The position numbers and the translations under genes are program-made. Positions 14,411 to 28,921 of a DNA stretch of 64,000 nt are shown here, one piece after another (within the stretch, counting starts at the first letter, position 1; each line of letters starts with the position of its first letter). The DNA comes from Chamaelirium japonicum (lineage: Eukaryota; Streptophyta; Magnoliopsida; Liliales; Melanthiaceae). The stretch spans positions 62,001 to 126,000 of the forward strand of contig CANTAL010000026.1 of the NCBI GenBank assembly GCA_947650365.1, in the 5' to 3' direction. The notes beneath the pieces were generated by a model. The model saw nothing but the letters and a program-made list of their open reading frames with translations. It was not told the origin of the DNA and searched no databases.

Positions 14411-15100
14411 TCGTGCGAATGAATTAGAATGGATCGTACGAATGAATTAGAATGGATCGTGCGAATGAATTAGAATGGATCGTATGAATGAATTATAATG
14501 GATCGAACGAATGAATTAGAATGGATACATTCGAGCGAATGAATTAGAATAGATAGTAGGAATGAATTAGAATGGATCATACGAATGAATTAGAATGGAT
14601 CGTGCGAATGAATTAGAATGGATCGTACGAATGAATTAGAATGGATCGTACGAACGAATTAGAATGGATCGTACGGATTGTATGAATGAATTACAATGGA
14701 TCGTATGAATGAATTAGAATGGATCGTACGAATGAATTAGAATAGCTCATACGAATGAATTAGAATGAATCGTACGAATGAATTAGAATGGTTACATTCG
14801 TGCGAATGAATTAGAATAGATCGTATGAATGAATTAGAATGGATCGTACGAATAAATTAGAATGGATCGTGCGAATGAATTAGAATGGATCGTACGACTG
14901 AATTAGAATGGATCCACCGAATGAGTTAGAATGGATCATACGAATGAATTAGAATGGATCGTACGAATGAATTAGAATGGATTGTGCGAATGAATTAGAA
15001 TGGATCGTATGAATGAATAAGAATGGATCGTGCGAATGAATTAGAATGAATCGTACGAATGCATTAGAATGGATCGTACGAATGAATTAGTATGAATCGT
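14411..15100 (-). repeat. Satellite block 14
   Basis: The '-' run entered by an imperfect join (CTAATT/TCGTGCG) and left at CGTACG (15098-15103). Confidence 0.88.
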
Positions 15101-15902
15101 ACGATCCATTCTAACTCATTCGTCCGATCCATTCTAATTCATTCGCACGAATGTATCCATTCTAATTCATTCGTACAATCCATTCTAATTCATTCGCACG
15201 ATCCATTCTAATTCATTCGTATGATCCATTCTAATTCATTCCTACGATCTATTCTAATTCATTCGCTCGAATGTATCCATTCTAATTCATTCGTTCGATC
15301 CATTCCAATTCATTCGTACGATCCATTCAAATTCATTCGCATGATCCATTCTAATTCATTCGTACTATGCATTCTAATTCATTCTCACGAATGCAACCTT
15401 TCTAATTCATTTGTATGATCCATTCTATTTCATTCGTACGATCCATTCTAATCCATTCGTACGATCCATTCTTATTCATTCGTACGATCCATTCTAATTC
15501 ATTCTCACAAATGAAACCTTTCTAATTCATTTGTACGATCCATTCTAATTTATTCATACGATCCATTCTAATTCATTCGCACGATCCATTCTAATTCATT
15601 CGTACGATCCATTCTAATTCATTCGCACAATCCATTCTAATTCATTCGTACGATCCATTCTAATTCATTCGTATGATCCATTCTAACTCATTCGGTGGAT
15701 CCATTCTAATTCATTCGTACGATCCATTCTAATTCATTCGCACGATCCATTCTAACTAATTCGCACGATCCATTCTTATTCATTCATACGATCCATTCTA
15801 ATTCATTCGCACAATCCATTCTAATTCATTCGTACGATCCATTCTAATTCATTCGTATGATCCATTCTAATTCATTCGGTGGATCCATTCTAATTCATTT
15901 GT
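15101..15902 (+). repeat. Satellite block 15
   Basis: The '+' run opening with the 13-monomer phrase, as block 3 does. Its second half carries two CGGTGGATCC variants (about 15690 and 15888), and is closely matched at about 62.78-63.16 kb. It exits at TTTGTACGAATG. Confidence 0.88.
15113..15421 (+). repeat. 13-monomer higher-order phrase, copy at 15.1 kb
   Basis: Same order with CGTTCG in the eighth place and CATTCAAATTC in the ninth. It is preceded by the same CGTACG orientation flip as the 1.9-kb copy. Confidence 0.87.
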
Positions 15903-18900
15903 ACGAATGAATTAGAATGGATACATTTTTGCGAATAAATTAGAATGGATCGTGCGAATGAATTAGAATGGATCGTACGAATGAATTAGAATGGATATAT
16001 TTATGCGAATGAATTAGAATGGATCGAACGAATGAATTAGAATGGATACATTCGTGCGAATGAATTAGAATAGATCGTATAAATGAATTAGAATGGATCA
16101 TACGAATGAATTAGAATGGATCGTACGAATGAATTTGAATGGATCGTGCGAATGAATTAGAATGGATCATACGAATGAAATAGAATGGATCGTACGAATG
16201 AATTAGAATAGATACATTCGTGCGAAAGAATTAGAATGGATCGTACGAATGAATTAGACTGGATCGTACGAATAAATTAGAATGGAAACATTCATACGAA
16301 TGAATTAGAATAGATCGTACGAATGGATTAGAATGGATCGTACGAATGGATTAGAATGGATCGTACGAATGGATTAGAATGGATCATACAAATAAATTAG
16401 AATGCATACATTTGTGCGAATGAATTAGAATGGATCGTACGAATGAATTAGAATGGATCGTACGAATGAATTAGAATGGATCGTGCGAATGAATTAGAAT
16501 GGATACATTTGTACGAATGAGTTAGAATGGATCATACAAATTAATTAGAATGGATCGTACGAATGAATTAGAATGGATCGTGCGAACGAATTAGAATGGA
16601 TCGTACGAACGAATTAGAATGGATCGTACGAACGAATTAGAATGGATCGTATGAAGGGATTAGAATGGCTCGTACGAATGGATCATGCGAATGAATTAGA
16701 ATGGATCGTACGAATAAATTAGAATGGATCATAGGAATGAATTAGAAAGGATCGTGCAAATGAATTAGAATGGATACATTCGTGCGAATGAATTAGAATG
16801 GATCGTAGGAATGAATTAGAATGGATCGTACGAATGAATTAGAATGGTTACATTCATGCGAATGAATTAGAATGGATCGTACGAATGGATTAGAATGGAT
16901 CGTACAAATGAATTAGAATGGATCGTACAAATAAATTAGAAAGGTTACATTTGTGAGAATGAATTAGAATGGATCATACGAATGAATTAGAATGGATCGT
17001 ACGAATGGATTAGAATGGATCGTACGAATGGATTAGAATGGATCATACAAATGAATTAGAAAGGTTACATTCGTGATAATTAATTAGAACAGATCGTACG
17101 AATAAAATAGAATGGATCATAGGAATGAATTAGAATTGATCGTGCAAATGACTTAGAATGGATACATTCGTGCGAATAAATTAGAATGGATCGTAGGAAT
17201 TAATTAGAATGGATCGTACGAACGAATTAGAATGGTTACATTCGTGCGAATGAATTAGAATGGATCGTACAAATGGATTAGAATGGATCGTACGAATGAA
17301 ATAGAATGGATCGTACAAATGAATTAGAAAGGTTACATTTGTGAGAATGAATTAGAATGGATCATACGAATGAATTAGAATGGATCGTATGAATGGATTA
17401 GAATGGATCGTACGAATGGATTAGAATGGATCGTACGAATGGATTAGAATGGATCGTACGAATGAATTAGAATGGATCATACAAATGAATTAGAAAGGTT
17501 ACATTCGTGAGAATGAATTAGAATGGATCGTACGAATGAATTAGAATGGATCATGCGAATGAATTTGAATGGATCGTACGAATGAATTAGAATGGATCGA
17601 ACGAATGAATTAGAATGGATACATTCGAGCGAATGAATTAGAATGGATACATTTGAGCGAATGAATTAGAATGGATACATTCGAGCGAATGAATTAGAAT
17701 GGATCATACGAATGAATTAGAATGGATCGTACGAACGAATTAGAATGGATCGTACAAACGAATTAGAATGGATCGTATGAACGAATTAGAAAGGATCGTA
17801 CGAATGAATTAGAATGGATACATTCCAGCGAATGAATTAGAATGGATCGTATAAGTGAATTAGAATGGATCATAGGAATAAATTAGAATGGAACGTGCAA
17901 ATGAATTAGAATGGATACATTCGTGCGAATGAATTAGAATGGATCGTGCGAATGAATTAGAATGGATCGTACGAATGAATTAGAATGGATATATTTGAAC
18001 GAATAAATTAGAATGGATCATACAAATGAATTAGAATGGATCGTATGAATGTATTAGAATGGATCGTGCGAATGAATTAGAATCAATTGTACGAATGAAT
18101 TAGAATGGATCGTACGAATGAATTAGATCGTACGAATGAATTAGAATGGATCGTACGAATGAATTTGAATGGATCGTATGAATGAATTAGAATGGATCGA
18201 ACGAATGAATTAGAATGGATACATTCGAGCGAATGAATTAGAATAAATCATAGGAATGAATTAGAATGGATCATACGAATGAATTAGAATGGATCGTGCG
18301 AATGAATTAGAATGGATTATACGAATGAATTAGAATGGATACATTCGTGCGAATGAATTCGAATGGATCGGACGAATGAATTAGAATGGATCGTACGAAT
18401 GAATTAGAATGGTTCGTGCGAATGAATTAGAATGAATCGTACGAATGCATTAGAATGGATACATTCGTCCGAATGAATTAGAATGGATCGTACGAATGAA
18501 TTAGATTGGATCTTGCGAATGAATTAGAATGGATCGTACGAATGAATTAGAATGGATCGTGCGAGTGAATTAGAATGGATCGTACGAATGAATTAGAATG
18601 CATACATACAAATGAATTAGAAAGGTTACATTCGTGAGAATGAATTAGAATGGATCGTACGAATGAATTAGAATGGATCGTACGAATAAATTAGAATGGA
18701 TACATTCGATCGAATGAAATAGAATGGATCGTCCGAATGAATTAGAATGGATCATAGGAATGAATTAGAATGGATCGTGCAAATAAATTAGAATGGATCA
18801 TGCGAATGGATTAGAATGGATCGTACGAATGAATTAGAATGGATGATACAAATGAATTAGAAAGGTTCCATTCGTGAGAATGAATTAGAATGGATCGTGC

Positions 18901-19258
18901 GAATGAATTAGAATGGATCGTACGAACGAATTAGAATGGATCGTACGAACGAATTAGAATGGATCGTATGAACGAATTAGAATGGATCGTACGAATGAAT
19001 TAGAATTGATACATTCGAGCGATCCAATTAGAATGGATCGTACGAATGAATTTGAATGGATCATAGGAATGAATTAGAATGGATCGTGCAAATGAATTAG
19101 AATGGATATATTCGTCCGAATGAATTAGAATAGATCGTAGGAATGAATTAGAATGGATCGTACGAATGAATTAGAAAGGTTACATTCGTGCGAATGAATT
19201 AGAATGGATCGTACGAATGAATTAGAATGGATCGTGCGAATGAATTAGAATGGATCGT
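15903..19258 (-). repeat. Satellite block 16, longest single-strand run
   Basis: 3.36 kb without an orientation switch, the longest in the window. It holds repeated GAAAGGTTACATT units and a stacked run of GAGCG 28-bp units near 17.61-17.70 kb. It ends at the 44-bp perfect palindrome 19237-19280. Confidence 0.9.
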
Positions 19259-19280
19259 ACGATCCATTCTAATTCATTCG
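19237..19280. repeat. 44-bp perfect palindrome at a strand switch
   Basis: Two complete monomers meet head to head at CGTACG (centre 19258/19259). The 22-bp arms match without error before a C/T difference ends the symmetry. It could extrude a long hairpin or cruciform. Confidence 0.92.
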
Positions 19281-19723
19281 TATGATCAATTCTAATTCAT
19301 TCGCACGATCCATTTTAATTCATTCGTATGATCCATTCTAATTCATACGCACGAATGTAACCATTCTAATTCATTCGTACGATCCATTCTAATTCATTCC
19401 TACGATCCATTCTAATTCATTCGCACGAATGTATCCATTCTAATTCATTTGCATGATCCATTCTAATTCATTCCTATGATCCATTCTAATTCATTCGTAC
19501 GATTCATTCTAATTCATTCGCTCGAATGTATCCATTCTAATTCATTCGTACGATTCATTCTAATTCATTCGCACGATCCATTCTAATTCATTCGTATGAT
19601 CCATTCTAATTCATTCCTACGATCTATTCTAATTCATTCGCTCGAATGTATCCATTCTAATTCATTCGTTCGATCCATTCTAATTCATTCGTACGATCCA
19701 TTCAAATTCATTCTAATTCATTC
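19259..19723 (+). repeat. Satellite block 17
   Basis: The '+' part of the first unit of an about 755-bp tandem pair. It exits at TTCGAA (19721-19726). Confidence 0.88.
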
Positions 19724-20017
19724 GAACGAATTAGAATGGATCGTACGAATGAATTAGAATGGATACATTCGAGCGATCCAATTAGAATGGATCGTACGAA
19801 GGAATTAGAATGGATCATAGGAATGAATTAGAATGGATCATGCAAATGAATTAGAATGGATACATTCGTGCGAATGAATGAGAATGGATCGTACGAATGA
19901 ATTAGAATGGTTCCATTCGTGCGAATGAATTAGAATGGTTCCATTCGTGCGAATGAATTAGAATGGATCGTACGAATGAATTAGAATGGATCGTGCGAAT
20001 GAATTAGAATGAATCGT
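19724..20017 (-). repeat. Satellite block 18
   Basis: The '-' part of the second unit of the about 755-bp pair. GAGCGATCCAATTAG at about 19771 matches about 19017. It exits at CGTACG. Confidence 0.88.
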
Positions 20018-20400
20018 ACGATTCATTCTAATTCATTCTTTTGATCAATTCTAATTCATTCGCACGATCCATTCTAATTCATTCGTACGATCCATTCTAA
20101 TTCATACGCACGAATGTAACCATTCTAATTCATTTGTACGATCCATTCTAATTCATTCCTACGATCCATTCTAATTCATTCACACGAATGTATCCATTCT
20201 AATTCATTTGCACGATCCATTCTAATTCATTCCTATGATCCATTCTAATTCATTCGTACGATCCATTCTAATTCATTCGCTCGAATGTATCCATTCTAAT
20301 TCATTCGTACGATTCATTCTAATTCATTCGCACGATCCATTCTAATTCATTCGTACGATCCATTCTTATTCATTCATACGATCCATTCTAATTCATTTGT
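20018..20400 (+). repeat. Satellite block 19
   Basis: The '+' run matching 19.26-19.64 kb in unit order, including the rare ATTCATACGCACG ending. It exits at TTTGTACGAATG. Confidence 0.88.
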
Positions 20401-21065
20401 ACGAATGAATTATAATGGATCGTACGAATGGATTAGAATGGATCGTACGAATGAATTAGAATGGATCGTACGAACGAATTAGAATGGATCGTATGAACGA
20501 ATTAGAATGGATCGTACGAATGAATTAGAATGGATATATTCAAGCGAATGAATTAGAATGGATCGTACGAATGAATTAGAATGGATCATAGGAATGAATT
20601 AGAATGGATCGTGCAAATGAATTAGAATGGATACATTCGTGCGAATGAATTAGAATGGATCGTAGGAATGAATTAGAATGGATCGTACGAATGAATTAGA
20701 ATGGTTACATTCGTGCGAATGAATTAGAACGCATCGTACGAATGGATTAGAATGGATCGTACGAAAGGATTAGAATGAATCGTACAAATGAATTAGAATG
20801 GATCGTACAAATGAATTAGAAAGGTTACATTTGTGAGAATGAATTAGAATGGATCGTACGAATGGATTAGAATGGATCGTACGATTGGATTAGAATGGAT
20901 CGTACGAATGGATTAGAATGGATCGTACGAATGAATTAGAATGTATCATAAAAATGAATTAGAAAGGTTACATTTGTGAGAATGAATTAGAATGGATCGT
21001 ATGAATGAATTAGAATGGATCATGCGAATGAATTTGAATGGATCGTACGAATGAATTAGAATAGA
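20401..21065 (-). repeat. Satellite block 20
   Basis: The '-' run containing a reversed copy of the CTATG/TTGCACG phrase (about 20.58-20.72 kb). It exits at AGATCC. Confidence 0.88.
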
Positions 21066-23525
21066 TCCATTCTAATTCATTCGTTCGATCCATTCTAATT
21101 CTTTCGTACGATCTATTCAAATTCATTCGCATGATCCATTCTAATTCATTCGTACGATCCATTCTAATTCATTCTCACGAATGTAACCTTTCTAATTCAT
21201 TTGTATGATCCATTCTAATTCATTCGTACGATCCATTCTAATCCATTCGTACGATCCATTCTAATCCATTCGTACGATCCATTATAATTCATTCGTACGA
21301 TCCATTCTAATTCATTCTCACAAATATAACCTTTCTAATTCATTTGTACGATCCATTCTAATTCATTCGTACGATCCATTCTAATCCATTCGTACGATGC
21401 ATTCTAATCCATTCGTATGATCCATTCTAATTCATTCGCACGAATGTAACCATTCTAATTCATTCATACGATCCATTCTAATTCATTCCTACGATCCATT
21501 CTAATTCATTCGCACGAATGTATCCATTCTAATTGATTTGCACGATCCATTCTAATTCATTCCTCTGATCCATTCTAATTCATTCGTATGATCCATTCTA
21601 ATTCATTCGCTCGAATGTATCCATTCTAATTCATTCGTACGATCCATTCTAATTCATTCGTACGATCCATTCTAATCCATTCGTACGATCCATTCTAATT
21701 CATTTGTACAATGCGTTCTAATCCATTCGTACGATCCATTCTAATCCATTCGTACGATCCATTCTAATTCATTTGTACGAATGGATCCATTCTAATTCAT
21801 TAGTACGATCCATTCTAATTCATTATTACATTCCATTCTAATTCATTCGCACGAATGTATCCATTATAATTCATTCGCACAATCTATTCTAATTCATTTG
21901 TACGATCCACTCTAATTCATTCGTATGATCCATTCTAACTCATTCGGTGGATCCATTCTAATTCATTCGTACGATCCATTCTAATTCATTCGCATGATCC
22001 ATTCTAATTTATTTGTACGATCCAGTCTAATTCATTCGTACGATCTATTCTAATTCATTCGCATGATCCATTCTAATTCATTCGTACGATCCATTCTAAT
22101 TCATTCGTACAATCCATTCAAATTCATTCGTACGATGCAATCTAATTCATTCGCACAAATGTATCTATTCTAATTCATTCGTACAATGCGTTCTAATCCA
22201 TTCGTACGATCCATTCTAATTCATTCGCACGAATGTAACCATTCTAATTCATTCATATGATCCATTCTAATTCATTCGTACGATCCATTCTAATTCATTC
22301 GTCCGATCCATTCTGATTCATTCGCACGAATGTATCCATTCTAATTCATTCGTACGATCCATTCAAATTCATTAGTACGATCCATTCTAATTAATTCGCA
22401 CGATCCATTCTAATTCAGTCGTATGAATGTATCCATTTTAATTCATTCGTACAATCCATTCTAATTCATTCGTACGATCTAATTCATTCATACGATCCAT
22501 TCTAATTCATTCGTACGATCGATTCTAATTCATTCGCATGATCCATTCTAATTCATTCGTACGATCCATTCTAATTTATTCGTATGATCCATTCTAATTT
22601 ATTCGTTCAAATATATCCATTCTAATTCATTCGTACGATCCATTCTAATTCATTCGCACGATCCATTCTAATTCATTCGTAAGATCCATTCTAATTTATT
22701 CGTACGATCCATTCTAATTCATTCGTACAATCCATTCTAATTCAGTCGTATGAATGTATCCATTTTAATTCATTCGTACGATCCATTCTAATTCATTCGT
22801 ACGATCTAATTCATTCGTACGATCCATTCTAATTCATTCGTATGATCGATCCTAATTCATTCGCACGATCCATTCTAATTCATTCGTATGATCCATTCTA
22901 ATTTATTCGTTCAAATATATCCATTCTAATTCATTCGTACGATCCATTCTAATTCATTCGCACGATCCATTCTAATTCATTCGTACGATCCATTCTAATT
23001 CATTCGTATGATCAATTCTAATTCATTCGCACGATCCATTCTAATTCATTTGTACGATCTATTCTAATTCATTCGTACGATTCATTCTAATTCATTCGCA
23101 CGAATGTATCCATTCTAATTCATTCGTACGATCCATTCTAATTCATTCGCACTATCCATTCTAATTCATTCGTACGATCCATTCTAATTCATTCATATGA
23201 TCCATTCTAAATCATTCGTACGATCCATTCTAATTAATTCGCACAAATGTATCCATTCTAATTCATTCGTACGATCTATTCAAATTCAATCGTATGATCC
23301 ATTCTAATTCATTCGCACAAATGTATCCATTTTAATTCATTCGCATTAATGTATCCATTCTAATTCATTCGCACGATCCATTCTAATTCATTCGTATGAT
23401 CCATTGTAATTCATTCGCATGAATATATCTATTCTAATTCATTCGTATGATCCATTCTAATTTATTCGCACGATCTATTCTAATTCATTTGTACGATCCA
23501 TTCTAATTCATTCGGATGAATGTAT
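21066..23525 (+). repeat. Satellite block 21
   Basis: The second-longest '+' run. It carries ACAATGCGTTC twice (about 21707, 22184), CGGTGGATCC (about 21944), truncated GATCTAATTC units and TTCAAATATATCC units that mark a 304-327-bp tandem duplication. It exits at GAATGTATCATACG. Confidence 0.9.
22440..22990 (+). repeat. 304-327-bp tandem pair
   Basis: Truncated CGTACGATCTAATTC units at 22471 and 22798 (327 apart) and ATTCGTTCAAATATATCC units at 22601 and 22905 (304 apart) differ by one monomer. Confidence 0.87.
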
Positions 23526-24414
23526 CATACGAATGAATTAGAATGGATCATGCGAATGAATTAAAATGGATCGTACAAATGAATTAGAATGGATCGTGCG
23601 AATGAATTAGAATGGATCGTATGAACGAATTAGAATGGATCGTACGAACGAATTAGAATGGATCGTACGAAAAAATAAGAATGGATACATTCGAGCGAAT
23701 GAAATAGAATGGATCGTACGAATGAATTAGAATGGATCATAGGAATGAATTAGAATGGATCGTGCAAATGAATTAGAATGGATACATTCGTGCGAATGAA
23801 TTAGAATGGATCGTAGGAATGCATTAGAATGAATCGTACGAATGAATTAGAATGGTTACATTTGTGCGAATGAATTAGAATGGATCATACGAATGGATTA
23901 GAATGGATCGTACGAATGGATTAGAATGGATCATACGAATGAATTAGAATGGATCGTATAAATGAATTAGAAAGGTTACATTTGTGAGAATGAATTAGAA
24001 TAGATCGTACGAATGAATTAGAATGGATCGTACGAATGGATTAGAATGGATCGTACAAATGGATTAGAATGGATCGTACGAATGAATTAGAATGGATCAT
24101 ACAAATGAATTAGAAAGGTTACATTCGTGAGAATGAATTAGAATGGATCGTACGAATGAATTAGAATGGATCATGCGAATGAATTTGAATGGATCGTATG
24201 AATGAATTAGAATGGATCGAACGAATGAATTAGAATGGATACATTCGAGCGAATGAATTAGAATTGATCGTAGGAATGAATTAGAATGGATCATACGAAT
24301 GAACTAGAATGGATCGTGCGAATGAATTAGAATGGATTGTAAGAATGAATTAGAATGGATACATTCGTGCGAATGAATTAGAATGGATCGGACGAATGAA
24401 TTAGAATGGATCGT
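23526..24414 (-). repeat. Satellite block 22
   Basis: The '-' run entered by the same GTATCATACGAATG join as at 33785. It ends with a full reversed 13-monomer phrase and a CGTACG flip. Confidence 0.88.
24097..24405 (-). repeat. 13-monomer higher-order phrase, reversed copy at 24.1 kb
   Basis: Reads the phrase backwards from GAAAGGTTACATTCGTGAG through GAATTTGAATGG, CGAACG, ACATTCGAGCG and CGTAGG to CGGACG. It shows that inversion has moved whole phrases. Confidence 0.87.
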
Positions 24415-25610
24415 ACGATTCATTCTAATTCATTCGTACGATCCATTCTAATGCATTCGTACGATTCATTCTAATTCATTCTCACGATCCATTCTAATTC
24501 ATTCGTATGATCCATTCTAATTCAGTCGCACGTTACATTCTAATTCATTCGTACGACCCATTCTAATTCATTCGCACGAATGTAACCATTCTAATTCATT
24601 CGTACGATCCATTCTAATTCATTCCTACGATCCATTCTAATTCATTCGCACGAATGTATCCATTCTAATTCATTTGCACGATCCATTCTAATTCATTCCT
24701 ATGATCCATTCTAATTCATTCGTACGATCCATTCTAATTCATTCGCTCGAATGTATCCATTCTAATTCATTCGTACGATCCATTCTAATTCGTTCATACG
24801 ATCCATTCTAATTCGTTCGTACGATCAATTCTAATTCATTCACACGATCCATTCTAATTCATTCGCACGATCCATTCTAATTCATTCTCACGAATGTAAC
24901 CTTTCTAATTCATTTGTATGATCCATTCTAATTCATTCGTATGATCCATTCTAATCCATTCGGACGATCCATTCTAATTCATTTGCACGATCCATTCTAA
25001 TTCATTCCTATGATCCATTCTAATTCATTCGTACGATCCATTCTAATTCATTCGCTCGAATGTATCCATTCTAATTCATTCGTACGATCCATTCTAATTC
25101 ATTCTCACGAATATAACCTTTCTAATTCATTTGTATGTATCCATTCTAATTCATTCGTCCGATCCATTCTAATTCATTCGCACGATTCATTCTAATTCAT
25201 TCGTACGATCTATTCTAATTCATTCGCACGATCCATTCTAATTCATTCGTACGATCCATTCTAATTCATTCGCACGAATGTATCCATTCTAATGCATTTG
25301 TACGATTCATTCTAATTCATTCGCACGATCCATTCTAATTCATTCGTACGATCCATTCTAATTCATTCGTCCGATCCATTCTAATTCATTCGCATGAATG
25401 TATCCATTCTAATTCATTCGTACAATCCATTCTAATTCATTCGCACGATCCATTCTAATTCATTCGTATGATCCATTCTAATTCATTCCTATGATCTATT
25501 CTAATTCATTCGCTCGAATGTATCCATTCTAATTCATTCGTTCGATCCATTCTAATTCATTTGTACGATCCATTCTAATTCATTCATATGATCCATTCTA
25601 AGTCATTCAT
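24415..25610 (+). repeat. Satellite block 23
   Basis: The '+' run containing the CCTACG/TTGCACG/CCTATG phrase near 24.62-24.76 kb and part of the 13-monomer phrase near 25.37-25.58 kb. It exits at CATTCATAGGAATG. Confidence 0.87.
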
Positions 25611-26504
25611 AGGAATGAATTAGAATGGATCGTACGAATGAATTAGAATGGTTACATTCGTGCGAATGAATGAGAATGGATCATACGAATGGATTAGAAT
25701 GGATCGTATGAATGGATTAGAATGGATCGTACGAATGAATTAGAATGGATCGTACAAATGAATTAGAAAGGTTACATTTATGAGAATGAATTAGAATGGA
25801 TCGTACGAATGAATTAGAATGGATCGTACGAATGGATAAGAATGGATCGTACGAATGGATTTGAATGGATCGTACGAATGGATTAGAATGGATCGTACGA
25901 ATGAATTAGAATGGATCATACAAATGAATTAGAAAGGTTACATTCGTGAGAATGAATTAGAATGGATCGTGCGAATGAATTAGAATTGATCATACGAATA
26001 AATTAGAATGGATCGTACGAATGAATAAGAATGGATCGTACGAATGAAGTAGAACGGATACATTCGAGCGAATGAATTAGAATAGATCGTAGGAATGAAT
26101 TAGAATGGATCATACGAATGAATTAGAATGGATCGTATGAATGAATTAGAATGGATCGTATGAATTAATTAGAATGGATACATTCGTGCGAATGAATTAG
26201 AATGGATCGTACGAATCAATTAGAATGGATCGTATGAATGAATTAGAATGAATCGTACGAATGAAATAGAATGGATCGTACGAATGAATTAGAATGGATA
26301 CATTTGTACAAATGAATTAGAATGGATTGTACGAATGAATTAGAATGGATACATTCTTGCGAATAAATTAGAATGGATCGTATATTCGTGCAAATAAATT
26401 AGAATGGATCTTAAGAATGAATTAGAATGGATCGTGCGAATGAATTAGAATGAATCGTACGAATGCATTAGAATGGATCATACGAATGAATTTGAATGAA
26501 TCGT
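25611..26504 (-). repeat. Satellite block 24
   Basis: The '-' run with an unusual GATCGTATATTCGTGC fragment near 26377 that recurs near 47730. It exits at CGTATG. Confidence 0.87.
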
Positions 26505-27640
26505 ATGATCCATTCTAATTCATTTGTCCGATCCATTCTAATTCATTCGCACGAATGTATCCAATCTAATTCATTCGTACAATCCATTCTAATTCATTCG
26601 TACGATCTATTCTTATTCATTCAAACGATCCATTCTTATTCATTCGTACGATCCATTCTAATTCATTCGTACGATCCATTCTAATTCATTCGCACGAATG
26701 TAACCATTCTAATGAATTCATACGATCCATTCTAATTCATTCATACGATCCATTCAAATTCATTCATATGATCCATTCTAATTCATTCCTACGATCTATT
26801 CTAATTCATTCGCTTGAATGTATCCATTCTAATTCATTCGTACGATCCATTCTTATTCATTCGTACGATCCATTCTAATTCATTCGTATGATCAATTCTA
26901 ATTCATTCGCACGATCCATTCTAATTCATTCTCATGAATGTAACCTTTCTAATTCATTTGTATGATCCATTCTAATTCATTCGTATGATCTATTCTAATC
27001 CATTCGTACGATCCATTCTAATTCATTCGTACGATCCATTCTAATTCATTCTCACAAATGTAACCTTTCTAATTTATTTGTACGATCCATTCTAATTCAT
27101 TCGTACGATCCATTCTAATTCATTCGTTCGATCCATTCTAATTCATTCGCATGAATATATCCATTCTAATTCATTCGTACGATCCATTCTAATTCGTTCA
27201 TACGATCCATTCTAATTCGTTCGTATGATCCATTCTTATTCGTTCGCATGAATATATCTATTCTAATTCATTCGTATGATCCATTCAAATTCATTCGTAT
27301 GATCCATTCTAATTCATTCGTACAATCAATTCAAATTCATTCGTACGATGCAATCTAATTCATTCGTACAAATGTATCTATTCTAATTCATTCGTACAAT
27401 ACATTCAAATCCATTCATACGATCCATTCTAATCTATTCGTACGATCCATTCTAATTCATTCGCACGAATGTAACCATTCTAATTCATTCATATGATCCA
27501 TTCTAATTCATTCGTACGATCCATTCTAATTCATTCATACGATCCATTCTAATTCATTCGTACGATCCATTCTAATTCATTCTCACAAATGTAACCTTTC
27601 TAATTCATTTGTACGATCCATCCTAATTCATTCGTACGAT
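26480..27640. repeat. 2.4-kb-spaced duplication, first copy
   Basis: Offset to the partner is exactly 2417 at 26501, 27151 and 27251. It becomes 2394 at 27371 and 27581, so the partner lacks exactly one 23-bp monomer near 27.3 kb. Confidence 0.9.
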
Positions 27641-28048
27641 CCATTCTAATCCATTCGTATGATCCATTCTAATTCATTCGTACGATCCATTCTAATTCAT
27701 TCGTCCGATCCATTCTAATTCATTCTAATTCATTCGTACAATCCATTCTAATTCATTCGCACGATCCATTCTAATTCATTCGTATGATCCATTCTAATTC
27801 ATTTCTACGATCTATTCTAATTCATTCGCTCGAATGTATCCATTCTAATTCATTCGTTCGATCTATTCTAATTCATTTGTACGATCCATTCTAATTCATT
27901 CGTATGATCCATTCTAACTCATTCGTTGGAAGTACGATCCATTCTAATCCATTCCTACGATCCATTCTAATTCATTCGTACAATGCGTTCTAATCCATTC
28001 GTACGATCCATTCTAATTCATTCGTATGATACATTCTAATTCATTTGT
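26505..28048 (+). repeat. Satellite block 25
   Basis: The first copy of the 2.4-kb-spaced duplication (about 26.48-27.64 kb). It exits at TTTGTACGAATG. Confidence 0.9.
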
Positions 28049-28921
28049 ACGAATGAATTAGAATGGATTTGAATGGATCGTACGAATGAATTAGAATGGA
28101 TCGTACGAATGAATTAGAATGGATACATTCGAGCGAATAAATTAGAATGGATCGTAAGAATGAATTAGAATGGATACATTTGTGCGAATGAATTAGAATG
28201 GATCGTACGAATGAATTAGAATGGATCATGCGAATGAATTTGAATGGATCGTACGAATGAATTAGAATGGATCGAACGAATGAATTAGAATGGATACATT
28301 CGAGCGAATGAATTAGAATAGATCGTAGGAATGAATTAGAATGGATCATACGAATGAATTAGAATGGATCGTGCGAATGAATTAGAATGGATTGTACGAA
28401 TGAATTAGAATGGATACATTCGTGCGAATGAATTAGAATGGATCGTACGAATGGATTAGAATGGATCGTACGAATGAATTAGAATGGATCGTACGAATGG
28501 ATTAGAATGGATCGTACGAACGAATTAGAATGGATCGTACGAACGAATTAGAATGGATCGTACGAATAAATTAGAATGGATACATTTGAGCGAATGAATT
28601 AGAATGGATCGTACGAATGAATTAGAATGGATCATAGGAATGAATTAGAATGGATCGTGCAAATGAATTAGAATGGATACATTCGTGCGAATAAATTAGA
28701 ATGGATCGTAGGAATGCATTAGAATGAATCGTACGAATGAATTAGAATGGTTACATTCGTGCGAATGAATTAGAATGGATCATACGAATGGATTAGAATG
28801 GATCGTACGAATGGATTAGAATGGATCATACGAATGAATTAGAATGGATCGTACAAATGGATTAGAATGGATCGTACGAATGAATTAGAATGGATCGTTC
28901 GAATGAATTAGAATGAATCGT
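28049..28921 (-). repeat. Satellite block 26
   Basis: The '-' run with a partial reversed 13-monomer phrase (28.19-28.42 kb), and the GCATTAGAATGAATCG marker at 28716 shared with 23821 and 30781. Confidence 0.88.

Larger units (their letters stand above)
18900..20400. repeat. About 755-bp tandem pair
   Basis: The two units are about 18.90-19.65 and 19.70-20.40 kb. Each holds a '-' part with GAGCGATCCAATTAG and a '+' part with ATTCATACGC. Anchors 19021/19775 (754) and 19341/20100 (759) agree. Each unit contains an inversion junction. Confidence 0.85.
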
